A stretch of 64,000 nt of DNA from Heliocidaris tuberculata (lineage: Eukaryota; Echinodermata; Echinoidea; Camarodonta; Echinometridae). The first letter of the stretch is position 1. The number at the start of each line of letters is the position of its first letter. Made by a program: the position numbers and the translations under genes. Of the stretch, positions 1 through 24,470 are shown one piece after another. The notes beneath the pieces were generated by a model that was given only the letters and a program-made list of their open reading frames with translations, was not told the DNA's origin and searched no databases. The stretch covers positions 30,164,544 through 30,228,543 of the forward strand of contig CM046850.1 in NCBI GenBank assembly GCA_025618425.1. The letters are read 5' to 3'.

Positions 1-715
1 GAGAAAGCGGATACGGACAAGGAGTATGGTGCCGACGCTTGAATAAGAAACGTCCGAAAGGGACGTTGGACGTACATGTAATAGATCTGGACTAGATATT
101 AATGTTAGATCTAACTTGTTAGAAATCATAACTTTCAATTAATAGTAATGTCCAGACCCCGCAAATAATTTAAGACTGCCAAGTGCCAACGCTTGAATAT
201 GAAATGTCCGAAAGGGACGAAATATAGATCTAACAAAGTTAGACCCCTAATGTTAGAAATAATAACTTTGAAGTAATTTCCAGGCCCCGCAAAAAAATTC
301 AAGACTGCCAACACTTGAATAAGAAATTTCTCAAAAAGATGTAAAATTTATAGAAATCATAACTTTCAAGTAATTTCCAGGCCCCACAAATAATTTTAAG
401 ACTGACGCTTCAATAAGATATGTCCGAAAGGGAGGTAAAATATATAAAGAGTCTAGAAATCATAACTTTCAAGTATTTTTCAGACCCCACATGTTGTTTC
501 AGAATACCAATGCTTGAATAAGTTATATCCGAAAAGGACATGAAATAGATAGAAATCATAACTTTTCCGTAATATCCAGGTCCCGCAAATAATTTAAGAC
601 TGCCAAAGCTTGAATAAGAAATGTCTAAAAAGGACGTAAAATAAGTCGTAACTTATAAGCGTTTTCCTGACCACGCCAATTGTTTCAGACTGCCAACGCT
701 TAATATATACAATAT
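1..715. repeat. Degenerate ~100-150-bp tandem repeat, about 7 units
   Basis: The block GCTTGAATAAGAAATGTCCG followed by AAAGGGACG recurs near 38, 190, 312, 407, 512, 608 and 695, alternating with TAGAAATCATAACTTTCAAG and CCAGGCCCCGCAAATAATTT blocks. Units are diverged and vary in length. No gene seen; the missing RYK first exon is not recognisable here. The array probably extends left of the window. Confidence 0.8.
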
Positions 716-1156
716 TTGGAATTTGTTTGGTCCTTAAATCAACTAAACAGTTATTTTTTTGTCAGACTTATCTTTAACTTTTACCGCAATTTTTCATTTC
801 TTTCTTTTATTTTTTTCTGTTGTTGTTTAGCTAATAGATATGAGGATTGGCAAGAGGGCATCCTTGATAACCCAGGACCAAGGTCCCTCAGCCTGATAGT
901 GGTGTGACCCATTGATGAGGAAACCCTAAATTTTTACTATTTCATCATGTCTTATCTTGTCTCTCCACTGATGCCCACAACCAAAGGAGTTGTTATTACA
1001 TCATGGCACTTTATGTGTTTATTTGGCACTTTTAATGTGTGTGTTTGTGTGAAAGAGTCTCTTATTTTTGTGCAAATGTTTCCATAGCAAGTATGGACAT
1101 GAGTCAAAGTGTACATATACTATCAGGCCCATAACTGGGGGTGTGAGGGGTGGGCA

Positions 1157-1191
<35 letters not shown>

Positions 1192-1380
1192 CCCCCTGCT
1201 AGCTTTAAAAAAAAAAAAAAACATTTGGGTCTTCAAAATTGTACCTAAAATGCAAATAAAACTTAGTTTTCAGATATATAAAAATGCCAAGATTACCCCT
1301 ACCCTTGGAGGGAGGCCTGACTATCATTACAATTCCTCGTCTGTCAAATATATTTCATTATCTTCTTTGCTGCTCTTCAG
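716..1380. other. RYK intronic or upstream sequence with C tract
   Basis: No exon recognised. A C homopolymer (about 1159-1190) with a following A tract sits in a GGGGTGGGCATCCCC context seen at other repeat ends. A short open frame at 716-907 is hydrophobic and Phe-rich but has no RYK resemblance. Confidence 0.5.
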
Positions 1381-11987
<10,607 letters not shown>

Positions 11988-14900
11988 GCCTCACTTTTCA
12001 ATGATGGGGTAGTTACTGACATCATGAGAGGAAAATATGTATAAAAAAACATTATAAAAGGTAACATATTTTGAAGGGAAATGTTTGATATTAAAACAAT
12101 TCTCATACTATAAAATGTTAACCTGTTGGATACAGCTTAATTTGGTATAACATCTATCTTTAAGTTACTCGAGCCCTATTTTTTTTGGGGGGGGGGGGGG
12201 GGGGACTTAGTAAACATGTTAACATCATGAATTGACAGTGATTCTTTATCAATGGTGCCCAAATCTCTTTAAATGTTTCTTTATATGACATATTGGTTCA
12301 CAACAGTCCCACTAGAAATCTGTCATTTCTTGTCGTATAACTCTAGAAATGGCCAAATGGGGGGTAACATGCTCAGTTTTCATATCTGAAAGGGAGTAAC
12401 ATATTCAAGGGTTGTGGAAATGAGCATTACCATTACTTGATACCAATCCTGGACTACTGTATATATCTATGTATATGCAGAGCTGTATGTGATGTAAAAA
12501 AAAAAAACAGCATAGCAAGTAAGAAGTGTTGCAAGATGTCTGTTGTTTGGTGTGCAGTAGACTAGTGAAGAAGCTGTTCTGAGTGAACTTGTGCTGTCAT
12601 TAATGTAACAAAATAGTCACTAAAGAAAAGAGCCATCTATGTACAGCTTAATGTAGACCAAATTATGATGGTTGCCCTTTTATATCTCCATTTTATTATA
12701 ACTCCTTGAGTTTCATTCTTCTAACTACAACAAGAACGCAAAGTATGTAGAGTATTAGAGTAGAGAACATATATCAAAATTTGATTGCAACATTAGAGTA
12801 GAGAACATATATCAAAATTTGACTGCAACATAGTCGTTTGTTTGATTTATGCAAGATTTATGCAAGTTTTATTCGAAAGCCTAGAAAAAGCATTTGTTTA
12901 TATTAGTTTGCTTTTGATACGTGGACTTTGTTGATGTTTATATTTCACGAAAGCTACTTGTACCCTATATTCCTAGTGAGAATGCATCCGGAAAAAAACA
13001 AGTCAGATTGAAAATGAAAAGGCTCTGTGATCTATTCTTATCAATGTTGGAGTACATCTTGTATGACAGGAGAATTTTTCACTTTTTATTTTCAGAGGAA
13101 ATTATGGAGATTGAATTTGACTTTGAATAATCGTGTAATTCTGTAATTGCAAAATACTTCTTTTTCAAATGATCCTCAAAGAAAGAATAAATATGGTTGA
13201 TATGTACTGAGCAAAAGAGAAGTGATTAGAATGCTCTCCCATTTTCTATTTGTGAATTCTCAGTACTGTTTTATCGCTTAATTGCTTGCCCTATAGAATC
13301 CTATTCTTTCAAAATATCTTTTACCTCAGGATTACATGTTTATAAAAGTTTAAGGATAAACCTCTCATGTCCAGGTGATGTTTTTATATAAATGTTTATG
13401 CTTAATTCTCCCTCTATGCATTTTATTTTTATAATAAATCTAAATAGTCCACAACCTTTCTTTTGAAAAAAAATGACAATACTTTAACTTTGTGTTGATT
13501 TGAGGGAATGTTTTGTCTTTCCACCCTCTGTGCAGTTATTCTGTTTGTAAATATATGACATTTTATATTTCTTTTGGTGCTTTAAGTTACTTTTGTTTTT
13601 GTATTTGTTATTAAGGATAGAATGCTTTGTTTATACCTATTTGTATGTACCCACTGATGTAGCATAGAAAGAATGATTTATGCTTTTGATAGAAATTAAT
13701 TCTTGTCCAATTGTACATGATAGGTTAATCACATGTCATAATCAAATTTTTGAGAAGTTGGTGAATTTTTAGAAATGTTTTGATGAATTTTGCTTTCAGT
13801 ATTTGACAGTTTTTTTAAACAAAAAATGCTTAAACACTCAAAACTCCCATTGATGTTACAGAGTATAGAAAGCTTTCCTACACAATGAACATGCATAATA
13901 TTGTTGAGAGCTAAACAGTGTTAATTTAATGGCATTTTACATAGAATATTATTCATCTGTTTCTAAGCTAACAATATGTGAATTTGAGAATTCAGAAGGG
14001 ATAGTTATTTCCATTTTTAAGTTCAGTAATTGGAGTGGAATTTGCATCATGTTACATTTAATCTATATTAATCATTTTGGAATGCATGAATTTATTGTAA
14101 ATCAAGTGTCAAGATATTTTCATCTGTCACCTTCAAATATTTTTTAGCTGCACCTGATTTTCTTCCTTGTGAATGTATCTGGAACACATGTTTTCTAGGC
14201 ATATTATTCATTCATTCTGGGGGGGGTCTCTCAAAAAGAAAAAAAAATCAGTTAAAACACCATATCTAAATTTAAAGATGTATTTGTTTTTAAAGACAGA
14301 TAAATCAGACACTTTGTTGGTTGTCAGGGCTATTTGAAAACAGTGATACATATTTCTTCTGTAATTTCAATTCACAATTCTCAATGACAACATGTGCCCA
14401 GGTGTCCTAGGCAACTCATTTTTTTCAGAAAATGACCAAAATAGTATAATTTGTATCAATAACTAGAAAACAGGGTACAGAATGATTTTTTGCATGTGAT
14501 ACAGAAGCTTCATTTGATACTATTTTAGCATGTAAATAATGCTGATGTTCTACTTTTGAAGTGTTTCTTACTTGGTTTGTCAAGTGCCAGCACTTTCATA
14601 TATATTTGTTGCAGAGAAGTTTATGCAACTACATGTATATTTGTAAATCTTCATTTTTTTGAACAATGCACAAAGCTCAGCTAGTATTGCAAATTGATAG
14701 GTAATTTATTAGGAAGAGATTTGATGTAGAATTGTATGCATTATCAAATAGATATTCATTTAGTTATGTTGTATGAGTATTAGTATCAGAAATAGAAAAA
14801 CAAAATCCTTATTGTTGATTGACAAGTACATAATCATTTAAAGTCTATTTAGTAAATGGGGTATTAAGCATTGCAAAGGGGGAAAAATGAGGGGCAATAT

Positions 14901-17900
14901 GCCAGATATGAACACTATACAAGAACCTACTATCATTATTATTATTATTATTGAAGGATATTACAAGTGCAGCATACGTAACAAAATAAAACATGGCTTG
15001 CCTTTAGTATGATTCACTTTATAGTCTTCAGTTCTGATACAAGCTAAAGATATTTGACGGAATCTGGTGAATTATTAACTTTCACTGTATGATATTTGTC
15101 AAACAAATATGATTTAAATCTTTGAAAGCCCAGTAATAAGCTTAAAAGATTCATTATTCTTGTCTGTGGAGTGTGTAGATTGTACACTATTTTTTTTATC
15201 TGGTATTAAGCAATTTTATGTAAATTAATTTACATCTTGCAAATCCAGTCAACTCTTATGATATGTAAATTCATTTGTTACTATACATCTATGAAGGATG
15301 ATTTTTTTTAAATGCATTTTCATTACTGGAAATCAAGATTATCTTTATTATTGTTCCAGATAATATGAAGATTAATTTGCAATCTCAGCATATAAAAAGT
15401 ATAATTCATATTAATAGTGTCTGCAGGTTAGATGTATACATGTAATCTCATTTGACTAATACAATTTTGCAACGGTATACTGCTCAATTCTATCCTCATG
15501 AATTCAGCTGTAGACAATAAATCGTATATGAAGCTCAGCTGAAAAGATTTCAGTTTTCTGTAGAAGTATATTCATTGTTGAATAGATGATTCAAGTATTT
15601 TTTAAAAATTACAAGGTCATGATTTAGGGTATATACTTGTAGTGAATGTGAATAGAGTTTTATCAAGCATAGGCTTTATAGTTTGAATTCAAAATTTTGT
15701 GTACAAGATTTTATGCTCATAGTACTACAATTAAGCTACTAGCACAATGTGTACAAATGTATTCTACACGTAATGATATGAAGTGTAATATATTTTGCTT
15801 TGTATAATGCATTTATTTATTTCTGTACAGGCTCTGTGTGTGTGTATATGATATCATTCAGGATAGGAACACTACTAGTTATGTCATGATCAGTATTTAG
15901 ATTTTGAATACATTAGAAGATATTTATTTGTATTGTAAACATCAAATATGTTCAAGTTGATTCATGTGTATAATGTTGTAATAGGAGAGCCTGCAAGATT
16001 TTGTATTGGGATGGCCCCACATTCTGTGATCGGTGTGGTGTTTTATAGACACACACTATGCTTCTGTCATGTTATTTTGCTGTGGCAGGTTTTTAGGCAG
16101 TTTACCACAGCTTACAGTGTGACCAAGGCATTAGATTGTCATGTTTTGAAGTAGAGATCATTTGGGGTGATGTATTGTCAAACAATAGCATTTAGGAAAA
16201 AATATCACTGAGTAAGGATCTGAGTAGGACCTAAAACAACATGCTATCCACAATATTTATCTAGGACAGCCCCAGGTAAGAAGGTACTCAAGAAAGAACA
16301 AGAAATATCTTTCAGTGTACAGAAAATGGAAGAGTTGTCCACAGTTATATAACAGTCCATGGACCAATTTTCAATTAACTGTACATACATTTTTGTGATA
16401 TCAATTTTTAAAATCTGTAACTTTATGATTTTCCAGCTTTCCTTTAAAGCAGCTTGCTATCAGGATTGCAATGCTTTCTGAATCTCATCTTCATTTTTTT
16501 TTTGTAAATAATTTTCAAAGTACCCCCAAGGATGTACAAATATATATTAGTGCTAGTATACACTTATAATATGTAGCAACGTGCAGTACACATACATGTA
16601 CATGTACATGTAGTACACTGTTCATCCGTTTTATGTTGTTAAGGGAAAAAAGAATTTGACTTTGAATCTAAATGTCCTTGAGGTGAATATTATTATAGAA
16701 GTTTTAAATCTTATGAAATAATGCTCATGATTACTCAATACATTATATGCAGCTCATGTTGCTCTGATAAGATATGGATTATGCCATCCCTTGCAAATGT
16801 ATTCAATTCAGAAAATAGAGAAAGCTTTAAAAAATAATCAGTATTCAGACCCTACATGTAGATGTAGGTGGAGTATTCAATTGTATATATCTATTATAAC
16901 ATGTTGAGAACCACAAGGATGATCCTTTAGCTTCTTATGATGTATTCAATTTCATGTATGCCACATACTTTAACAATTCTTCTTACCAAATCCTTCCTTT
17001 GAAAAATGGCTGAAAAATTGGTAATTTTTATATGCTGCATAAAATATTATTTTAAGGATATGGAGAATAATGAGACACATAGCCATTGGTGTACATGTAA
17101 TGTTAAAACATTTGTAATTGTTCTGTAGTTGTACACCGAGTAAAGCACCGCAAAATTTAAAGTAATTCCTTCATTTGCATGTGTAGAACTGTATGATGTG
17201 CAGTCAAAAGCTAATGTTAACAGAGCTTTTATAAGATACAAGTTGTTTGTATTGAAAATAGATTCAGAGCTAGAGAAATGTCAGAAATGCACCTTGTGAA
17301 ACACAAAATTTGATAACAAAATCATAATTACCTTGATACAATGAAAATAATCAGACTTCAGCCATATTGTCATAACTTTGTTGCCAAATGACAGATAAAT
17401 CGTTCTTCCAACTTTTTTTCTGTAATCTGAAATTCTTTTCACTGTCAGTGAAAGTAAATAGTGTTTTTTAATTCAAATGTAATGTTTACTGTACCTTTAA
17501 TGTACTGAATAATGTAAGCATAAAAATTGTTTGTCTCTTGTCCTTGCTTTAAAAATGCTCCTGTACTACTTTGAATAACTATAATGTGCTCAATTTTGAT
17601 ATCTTTGCAAGGTTTTAATGTCATTATCATTATGCAACTTGTTACAATCTTTGAAATGCTTAAGAAATGGAATGTATTATGAACACCCATCAGCAAAATA
17701 ATACTGACAAGAAAGTCTAAAATCAGTTGATTCAAACAATACCTTTTCATACAGTTTGCTTGCCTGTTTTATTTTCTAATTCCTGCATTTTCCCCCAGTG
17801 TCATATCATCTGTTGAGAGCAAGAAGGGCGTTAACTCTGTATGAGTTAATCCCTATATATAAATTGAAGGCAGACTTGGATTTAGCCAAATTGACTTTGT

Positions 17901-18400
17901 TGAATGCTGTCCTGTCAAAGGATTGATTCCTCATTATTTGTCTTAATTCTTCTCAGTAGTAGTATTCTTCTTTTGTCTTAACTGCTTCTTAATTGTATTC
18001 TATTAATTCTGCCTCTTCATTTCCATTTCTTTCTTTCATCTTCTTTAATTCTGACCTCAGACAGCTTTCACTTTTATTCTTGATTTTGATAAGAGTGATG
18101 ACCTTTACCCACTTGAATATTGCATGATATGATACATGTACATGTATATGTAATATTTTCCTTCATATTTTGTACATTTTCAAGTTTACTGTGTATAAAA
18201 AAAAAATGATCTTTTCTCCAATTTACTAAGGTATAATGTTCATCTACATGTAATAATGTATACAGTTTTTAATATCCTTTTTTTATTCACTATAAGTACT
18301 GTTCTTTGAAAAATGTTCTAAATCTTGAAATAACCATATTGACCATTAAACATATGCATGTTAGATTATGTGTCTTTGGATATATTTATTTGTATGATAT
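11988..18400 (+). other. RYK: 3' flank / probable long 3' UTR of RYK
   Basis: No credible coding exon. AT-rich and almost free of the transposon ends and C/G tracts that fill the rest of the window, apart from a G tract at 12187-12204. Poly(A) signals AATAAA occur near 13188, 13434 and 15518. Pumilio-type UGUANAUA words in the sense strand lie at 13546, 14531, 16503 and 16882. This fits a long UTR but no transcript end can be fixed from sequence. Confidence 0.45.
12752..12830. repeat. Direct duplication of ~39 bp
   Basis: ATTAGAGTAGAGAACATATA plus TCAAAATTTGAYTGCAAC occurs twice in tandem with one base difference, in the RYK 3' flank. Confidence 0.85.
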
Positions 18401-21400
18401 TTGAGAGTGATTTAATGAAAGTACCTCAGCTGAGGGTCAGAAGGGCTGTATAGTGATGAGTTAATTTCCTCTGCCTCTCGGCTCAGAAGACATGTATTTG
18501 ATCTTACTTCACACAATGTCAAAATGGTTTTTGACAAAGCAGAATAGATCAAGATTCACATAAAACTATTGTGATTTTACAGAGAGACATAGAGAGGGAT
18601 AGCAAGAAAGTAAGAGGAAGAGAGATTAAAAACAATGATTGGATGGAGAGGAAATTAATGCTATCAGGAATTCACAAACAAATGAAATGTAAGAGAGATT
18701 TTTAACAGTAAAAATAGATTCTTTGAAAATACAGGGTTTTAAGACATGTTTGAACTTTCAGCACATTTTGAGAAAAATTATTCTGAAGTTAAAATAGTAA
18801 AATGGAAATCCTAAATGTGTCACATGGCTAGTCTCCATTCCATGAAACACTTTAAGGGTATATTTATGAGGAGGTTCCTAGACACCCAAGAGGAGATGCA
18901 GAGAGGTGCACGAATGGCTGTGACCATGACAAACAAAGGACCTACGAATTGCAGGATTTGGCCCACAGCCGACCGCAGATGCGAACACGCATGTGCAAAA
19001 ATACACAATTTCTGTTGTTACCATAGCATTATGCATAAGAAAACCATATAAAAATAGTTTATACAGTACAATGACAAAGTAACACACAATCTCCTAACTT
19101 TTCAATTCTAATATGGTTTGCTATTGTAGCAAGCTTTTATTTACATCATGGAAAGTCTTCATAATCAATATACAAGACTACATGTTATTGATAACTGCAG
19201 TAAAATCATAATGCTGTAATTACAGAAACTAAAAAAAAAGAGAAGTACATGTATAATACCAAACTCTGATATGTAAGTGAGTAAATGTACAAATCAAAAC
19301 AAAGTGTAGTCATTTCTATAGCATTGTCATTAATACTAATTACGTCTGCTTCAGTTACTGAAGAATCTTAGCCATGTACAATGGGATAAAATACAATGAA
19401 AACTATATTGCATTTTTGCTATAACAATGTCAGGCAATTTACAGGAATATCCTGTTACTACAAAGTGACTTATTACAAACAATATAGAGAAGCCCTTTTC
19501 CCATACTGATTTATTCCATGGTAAAAAGAACCCTCTTCTAATGTTCAAGGGATATTACAGGTTCCTACATGAAATTCAAGGAGATGTCCTATCTTGCATC
19601 TGACATGCATACGAAAGAAAGTTTTTCACTTAGAAAGCAAGGAAATTCACACAAAAAATATGGCTTTACATCCCATCCTAAGGACAAATAAAAGACAGAA
19701 ACTTGATTCTCAGTTACAGGGTCAGGAGTTAGTATAATACATGTAATAGTATGTACCGTAATAGTATATACATGTACATGTACTTGTTACTCTGTAGCTC
19801 AAAATCCTCAAATCATTTATTTATTACACATTACAGTTATTCACAATTGAAGGTTTTCGGTAACATTACAGTTATACTAATATTGCATCATTGCTTGCTT
19901 GTTTGTTTGATCCATCTATCCTATACATGCAAATACAAAATAGACCTTTAGAATATACATTATACAGCTATTCAATCATTCTGGATTATATTATTACTAG
20001 GATCTACTAGGCACTGGCCTTATTTGTTCAAAATAAAGCGGGGAATCATCTCTATAAACTGAAAACAATAACCAAACATTTCTTACTTTCTAGAGAACAA
20101 AATGGGGGTTATTAGATATTAACATAGTCACCTAATCTATACCTTAATCTTTCAATAATCTTACATTACATGATCTGTAATCTCATGACCTAGTCATATC
20201 AATGCAATATGTACAAGCCTGACCTTGTGACCTTTGGCACTGCCCCACATACTGCCCGTCTACTTGTGGCTATCATTGAGCCAAACCTTTGGGCTACCTA
20301 TCATATCGTAAAATATATCATATTTACATATTTACATCTTTACTTCTTATACATCACTCCTCATGACATACATGTATATAAATAAGAACAAGAGCAATAG
20401 AATGTATGTGAAACCTAGAGCAGAACATATACATACATATACATGTATGTATGTACACAGAGTTGCAGCTTAGATGGCTACTAATTTGTTTTAGAATGCA
20501 AGAGAAAATATCCCTTCAAGTTTCACTAAAAACAAACAAAGTGGGGGAAATGATTTTAACTTCTAATCATACCTTTATAACTTTCATAACTTTAATAAAG
20601 TTCACAGAAATTATCTTCACTGGAGGAATGATTTCCATTTGTTCCATGGGATTGCCACCATCCATACAATCTTGCTTTCCTTCATATTTTGGACTGATTT
20701 CTACAAAGTTAAATAATACCTTTTAGTGGTACTGGGTTCAATACAATATAAAGAAGCATTTAATTTTGTGCAATCCAAAAATACAGCCTAACATACTTCA
20801 GTTCTTCATTTCTACAAAATGTATGGAAGGTTTTATTGTTAATACTGGTACACGTGTTACTTTCTATCACTGATATTCCATCAGAATAAATTAACCTTTA
20901 CCCACAGTGATGGGTAAAAAAAGGAGTTTTCACAACCAATATACTTTCTTATTAATTTCAATTTGTATGTATTTTGGTCAGACAGAGATCTACATGTCAT
21001 AGAAGAGCACTATAATTCTAATCATAGAGCACTACAGATTATTTTCAACAAAAAAATTATTCTGTAATAGATTCATACAAAATTAGTAAGAGGTCTACTT
21101 TAATTATTATATTTGGTACATAGACAGACAGATTCCAACAGAGTATTGATCAACAACATTGAGAAGAAAACCATTGGTAAGTAAAGAAATTTGGAAAGTT
21201 TTACTTTTGATAAAGTAAAAGAAAAATCAACTAAAAAGAAAACTAGACCATCTCAAAGTTCTGGCAAGTTTGTAAGATTTCCTTTCAAGATATCAGGAGA
21301 ATTGGCTCTATTTACATGCATTTGATTTATGCTTAGAAGCATAATTAATAAAGAATATAAATAACATCTTCAGAAGAGTTCAAATATGTTTACTTATTCT

Positions 21401-22584
21401 GTAAAAAGACATATTCAAAATATAAGCAAACATGTGTAGAATGTGAATTATAGTTCCATTCAGACAGGCATTAAGATGTTACCCTATTCCATTCTGAACA
21501 GTTTTAATACTCTGCTCGGCTATATCATTCAAAATGACTTTGAACAAAGACAGTACCATTTATGCATCCTAAAGTGTAAATGAACAATCCTTTTTCATGA
21601 CATAATCATTTCTAAATTGGGGTAGAATAACACATTCACTGGGTTAATGATACATCTGTAAAGCACTTAGAAACATTGTAGATGTATTAGGCGCTATATG
21701 AATCCAGAATATTAGCATTATGACAGATACTGTCCATCAAAAGTGACTTATGCACCCATCCAACATTTGAATTAAAGTATTCCACTATTTTACCCAGTGT
21801 AAACAATACAGCTTTACCACATATCACATTATTTGATAAACAACTATTACATTATCAAATCATTATCTTCTATAATCTTCAGCCTAGACAGCTATGGAAG
21901 CAACTCTATGAAACTCAAATTACTGACAGAAATAGAAGAATCAGTAAAACTGTAAAATAGCTACAAGTACTACAAACTCAGCATAAACAGGCAACTAAGG
22001 TACACAAAAATGCAAGTATTACCCATAAAATGCATTCTGTATGAAATACATTATTTAATTCTGAACACATGCTTTATATTTCTGCCCAAGTATGATGGAA
22101 ATAGTCTTTATGAATAGTCCACCTAAATTATATGTAAAAGAGAAATATCTTTTACTTGGTTGATATGATTGAAATAGACCTAGCTTATTCAAATATTGAA
22201 AAGTTAGACTATTAGTTTAATATGCATAACTTTCAACAACAATCTAAGCCTGAAACACTTTGAACACACAAACCCTGTACAGTTTTCAGACCTCTCTACA
22301 TGACACTTCTGCATTTCAATCAAGAGAACGATAAACAATATTCAAGAAATGAAATGCCTTGAAAGTCAACTAATATAAGATTAGTTCTCTATCTTATGCA
22401 AGCTGACCAGCAGCTCTCAACTAACCAAACAAAACGTGATTGTTAATAATATCGTATCATGTCATAAAAATCATTGTATAATCCAATCAAATTCACCAAA
22501 ACTGTTATAATAACATGGCTTCATGTTTTCAGTAATACACTAATGATTGCATTATCCAATAAACTTCACTATTGACTGCATCAT

Positions 22585-23065
22585 GGCTTCATATTCTGCT
22601 CACAGCACCAAAGATGGTTAGATGATCCCAGTGAAATTCACTCAAAACTCCTTAAAGACCACTTTAATCATCAGGGCTTTGAAGATCTTGTGCATGGTAC
22701 TACAAAGATGACTACAATGAATTTCACTCTATCTTCATAGCGTTTTGCATACAACACCAAAGATGATCCAAAGAATTTCACTCTAGCTTGCCACATGTAT
22801 TACATCAAGTTTTGCACACAGCATCAATGACGAACCAAAGAATTTCATTCTCACTTGCTATGTGTAATAGTCCTTAATGGCTTCACGTTTTGCACACAGC
22901 ACCAAAGTTGAACCATAATAACAGGAATTACATGTACATTCAAGACTGCTGTTGTGCCTCATTTTACACATGTATCAAGTTTGACCACACAATCCCATGA
23001 TTTTTGCTCTAGGACAGTCTCAAATTAGAGCCTCCTGTTTTGCACACGGCAGCAACAGAGATCCC
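22585..23065. repeat. Degenerate ~75-bp tandem repeat
   Basis: TTTTGCACACAGCACCAAAG and variants recur near 22593, 22744, 22812, 22886 and 23038, each followed by GAACCAAAGAATTTCA-like sequence. Strongly diverged. It lies in the presumed PABIR 3' UTR. Confidence 0.65.
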
Positions 23066-23452
23066 ATCACATACATGTATATGCTTTTGACTTAACGATG
23101 TTTAATTTTGCAGCTTTCCATTTCTTGACGTCGTTTTAACACATTTCCACAGCATATAAGCATTATGTATGATTGATTCTCAAGCTTAATAACATGAAAC
23201 AGCACATTATAGCTATCTTAACCTTCATTTTTACAGCATAATCAACATTTTGTTCTCTTGATATCTATTGACCTATCAGATACTTTTATCACTGTACATC
23301 CAACAATATAGTTAATGAGAATAAACTACAAAAAAAATCATATTTACATCTATTCACAGTTTTTGATCTATTTTTTTTCTTTCGTATTTTTCTTACTAAT
23401 AATCATAAATAAATATTAAAGAGTTGCACATCACAATATTAAAAAAATACAA

Positions 23453-23515
23453 TCTCTCTCTCTCGCTCTCTCTCTTTCTCTCTCACTTTATCTCTCTCTC
23501 CTTCTCCCTTTTCTA
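23453..23515. repeat. Imperfect (CT)n microsatellite
   Basis: About 60 bases of CT/CTCTTT repeats. Confidence 0.9.
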
Positions 23516-23721
23516 TTTCACATTACTCTTCACTTTTACATTACATACTTCCACACAAGTTAAAGCAGATTTTCAACTTTCCTTATAATATCCACAGCAC
23601 CAATCTACACTTAAGAATGCCATTAACCACTTCCCTTTCTTATAAATCCAGTATGGTTAGTATTGGAAGCTTCAAACCAAGATAATGTTCTTATCCAGTC
23701 ATAACACTACTCATTTAGAAG

Positions 23722-24470
23722 CAAACAAGATGAATGTGACTGCATCTCCTATATGCCTCCGCCTAAATTCAGTTGATGGCTCAAATTGTTCTTTAAATAT
23801 GTGATAACCAGAAGAAAAGCCTACAATTACATTTGTACATGTTAATTGACCTCATTTACATTTGACCTTACACCTTATAACCCCAGAGTCTGATCACTTT
23901 ATTTCCTCCTAGTCATGAATACAAAATAGTTGAGATATGGTGATAACAAAGCTAAAAAAATATTAATTTTACATATAATGACTTCTCTGATATGTCACCT
24001 TTGACATAGTCGTGAACAAAAATCAGTTCATCTCACAATGGTGATGCATACTAGTTCTAAGTTTGAAGTTAATTGTTCAAACTAAGCTTAAGAGACTGTT
24101 AACAAGGCAAAAACCTGAAATTTCATGGTAAATGACCCCCATGACCTTTGACCTCTGACCTACGTACCCCAAAATATATTCAGATCGTCTTCCTATGGTG
24201 ATACATACTAGCACCAAGTTTGAAGTCCATACCTCAAATGGTTCTTGAGTTATCACAAGAATGAGGCTAACACCTGCAATTTTAGAAATTGACCTATGAC
24301 CTTTGACTTTTGACCTATGTACCCCAAAATCTATTCAGATCATCTTCCTATGTTGATACATACTAGCACCAAGTTTGAAGTTCATTCCTCATGTGGTTCT
24401 TGAGTTATCGCGAGAATGAGAAAGCGGGACGGACGGACGGACAACCCGAAAACATAACGCCTAAAAAAAA
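23722..24470. mobile_element. Dispersed repeat rich in TGACCT half-sites, copy A
   Basis: Matches copy B at 27588-28210 block by block: AACAAGATGAATGTGACTGC start, ATTCAGTTGATGGCTCAAA, GATATGGTGATRACAAAG, GCACCAAGTTTGAAGT, GTTCTTGAGTTATCGC, and an end with GGACGGACGGACAACCC. Repeated TGACCTTTGACCT words. No TIR or coding region recognised. Confidence 0.75.

Noticed and set aside
716..907. Possible signal-peptide exon of RYK (hydrophobic, Phe/Leu-rich)
   Set aside because: No donor site fits the phase needed by the exon at 1381 and the residues after the hydrophobic part do not resemble RYK.
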